Below are positions 62,741-64,000 of a stretch of DNA of 64,000 nt, piece by piece. How positions within the stretch are numbered: the stretch's first letter is position 1; each line of letters begins with the position of its first letter. Both the position numbers and the translations under genes were made by a program. The stretch comes from Agromyces sp. 3263. GTDB taxonomy: Bacteria > Actinomycetota > Actinomycetes > Actinomycetales > Microbacteriaceae. The notes beneath the pieces were generated by a model that was not told the origin of the DNA, searched no databases, and was given only the letters and a program-made list of their open reading frames with translations. Where the stretch lies: contig NZ_JAVDUV010000002.1 of the NCBI RefSeq assembly GCF_031456545.1, positions 1 to 64,000 on the forward strand, written 5' to 3'.

Positions 62741-64000
62741 TCAGCCGGTGTCGACCGAGCGTATGGCCCTGATCGCGACGTCGATCGCCTCGTCGAAGCG
62801 ATGCGACGGGGGAGCGCCGTAGCCGACCACCATGGCCGGCGGATGCCGCCACTCGCTGCCTGCGAGGCGGAAGGAGGCCAGCCCGTCGAAGCGGAGTCCC
62901 AGGCGTTCGGCTGCCTCGGTGACCTGCATCTCGCTCGTCGCGGGCGGCAGTTCGAGGAGGCAGTGCAGCCCGGCCGCGAGGCCCGTGATGCGGCATCCGG
63001 GCAGGTCATCCGCGACCCGGGCCTCGAGGGCGAGCCGTCGTGCCCGATACTCGGCGCGGAGCCGTCGGACGTTGCGGTCGTAGTCGTGCGCGGCGATGAA
63101 CCGCTCGAGGGTCCGCTGGTTCAACACATCGGAGGTGGCGCCTGTGAGCCGCCGTTGCGCCGAGATCGGTGCGAGCAGCCGCTCGGGCACCACCGCCCAC
63201 GCGAGGCCAACGGCGGGAGCGAGGCTCTTCGACGCGGTGCCCGCGTAGAGCACGTGGCGCGGCGCGAGCGCCTGGAGCGCGCCGACCGCACGTCGGTCGT
63301 AGCGGAACTCGCCGTCGTAGTCGTCCTCGATCACGAGCCCGCCGGTGCGCTCGGCCCACTCCACCACCGCGCGCCGCCGGGACGGGCTGAGCGGAACACC
63401 GACGGGGAACTGGTGCGCGGCGGTGAGGAGCACCGCGTCCACGTCGCCCAGTTCCTCGATCACGGCGCCGCCCGTGTCGACCCGCACCGGCACGGGTGCG
63501 AGCCCCGCCGCGCGGACGATCTCGCGGTGCGCCTCGTGGCCGACCTCCTCGACGGCGATGCGTCGCGCGCCCTCGGACGCGAGCGCGCGGCACGTCAGGC
63601 TCAGGAGCTCCCCGAATCCTCGGGTCACGATCGTGCGATCGGCGGTCGCGGCCACGCCGCGCACGCGGCCGAGGTACTCCGCGAGCGACGCACGCAGTGC
63701 CACGGTGCCGCGATCCGGCGCGTAGCCCAGCCCGGCCGCCGGCGCGTTCAGCACGGCGTACCTCGCAGCGGCGGCCCATGCGCGACGGGGGAACGACGAG
63801 GCGTCAGGGATGCCGCCTCGGAGGTCGAGGCCGGGGCGCGGCGCCGTCGCGGCATCCGTGGCCTGGGTCGTCGGCTCGGCGGCACGTCGGCTGACCCACG
63901 TGCCTGCGCCGACGCGGGCCTCGAGCCACCCCTCGGCGGTGAGCTGCGCGTAGACGTCGGCGATGCTGTTGCGCGCGATGCCGAGGTCGGCGGCGAGCGT
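62741..64000 (-). CDS. MocR/PdxR-type regulator (GntR HTH fused to aminotransferase), 5' end outside window
   Basis: 419 residues are visible; the N-terminus lies beyond the window edge. Translating the last bases on the minus strand gives the GntR recognition helix region [20 protein letters not shown] and [17 protein letters not shown], then a linker and a fold-type-I aminotransferase domain: [28 protein letters not shown], and the PLP Lys in [15 protein letters not shown]. The gene reads through 63754 without a break, although a GTG there could be mistaken for a start. PdxR relatives control vitamin B6 genes and GabR controls GABA use; which applies is unknown. Confidence 0.9.
   Translation of the reverse strand, partial: TLAADLGIARNSIADVYAQLTAEGWLEARVGAGTWVSRRAAEPTTQATDAATAPRPGLDLRGGIPDASSFPRRAWAAAARYAVLNAPAAGLGYAPDRGTVALRASLAEYLGRVRGVAATADRTIVTRGFGELLSLTCRALASEGARRIAVEEVGHEAHREIVRAAGLAPVPVRVDTGGAVIEELGDVDAVLLTAAHQFPVGVPLSPSRRRAVVEWAERTGGLVIEDDYDGEFRYDRRAVGALQALAPRHVLYAGTASKSLAPAVGLAWAVVPERLLAPISAQRRLTGATSDVLNQRTLERFIAAHDYDRNVRRLRAEYRARRLALEARVADDLPGCRITGLAAGLHCLLELPPATSEMQVTEAAERLGLRFDGLASFRLAGSEWRHPPAMVVGYGAPPSHRFDEAIDVAIRAIRSVDTG

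Noticed and set aside
63754..64000. Start of the MocR-type gene at 63754
   Set aside because: The frame stays open to the window edge and encodes the GntR DNA-binding part, so the real start is outside.

Overview
The window looks like chromosomal DNA from a high-GC actinobacterium, most likely Microbacteriaceae (an Agromyces-like genus is my best guess). The family call rests on base composition and codon use, ScpAB and CHAD/SHOCT/VanZ-type genes, two F420-type DDN-fold proteins, and the constant recurrence of the word GGATGCC/GGCATCC inside genes. The genus is inference. I see no phage, transposon, integrase cluster or CRISPR array.

Left third (1-17 kb), core genome. The 3' part of a 5S rRNA and its hairpin terminator are followed by a compact plus-strand run: TPR-like protein with a striking EKRPYS repeat tract, HAD phosphatase, small acidic protein, tlyA, nadK, recN, pyrG, NUDIX ADP-ribose hydrolase, xerD, parA, scpA, scpB, rluB-type pseudouridine synthase, tyrA, cmk, der. 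As I know it, this order closely follows Mycobacterium tuberculosis Rv1691-Rv1713 (tyrA is an insertion; the steA/mctB pair between recN and pyrG is missing here). Most junctions are 4-17 bp overlaps, so the genes are probably translationally coupled. Themes are ribosome and rRNA modification, NAD and nucleotide supply, and chromosome segregation.

Middle (17-38.5 kb), accessory envelope and stress genes on both strands: CHAD protein, GNAT, a MarR-membrane protein pair with its own palindrome, tRNA-Pro(GGG) with terminator, DUF2252, YceI, a cation exchanger, DUF302, and a VanZ/sensor kinase/regulator operon divergent from a VanY-like carboxypeptidase over two perfect palindromes. Next comes the most intriguing block (28.8-34.6 kb): RibD-type reductase, YbhN-type flippase, methyltransferase, GT4 glycosyltransferase, a PTPS-like protein lacking its metal and catalytic residues, and a BchC-like dehydrogenase, divergent from a CDP-alcohol phosphatidyltransferase. 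It reads as a pathway of unknown product. A sulfatase-fold membrane enzyme, small membrane proteins and an EEP nuclease/phosphatase follow.

Right part (38.6-64 kb): a cluster of small SHOCT, PLDc_N and DUF6325 proteins around a large MalT-like LuxR regulator; an alpha/beta hydrolase; two ferritin-like paralogues; a methyltransferase; msrA-msrB; a small protein with a probable CTG start; a lytic transglycosylase flanked by two CPA1 antiporters; YihY-type membrane protein; LysR/EamA/acyltransferase; a LigD-type polymerase domain; PEP-mutase-like enzyme with a short P450-like protein divergent from an ArsR regulator; a small alarmone synthetase; a metallo-beta-lactamase-fold hydrolase; and a MocR/PdxR-type regulator cut by the window edge.

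A window-wide signal ties these together: about twenty genes have a TANNNT -10 box ending 5-8 bases before the start codon and no Shine-Dalgarno sequence, so they appear to be read from leaderless mRNAs. Genes inside operons instead carry clear AGGAGG-type sites or start/stop overlaps. I used this to choose many start codons.
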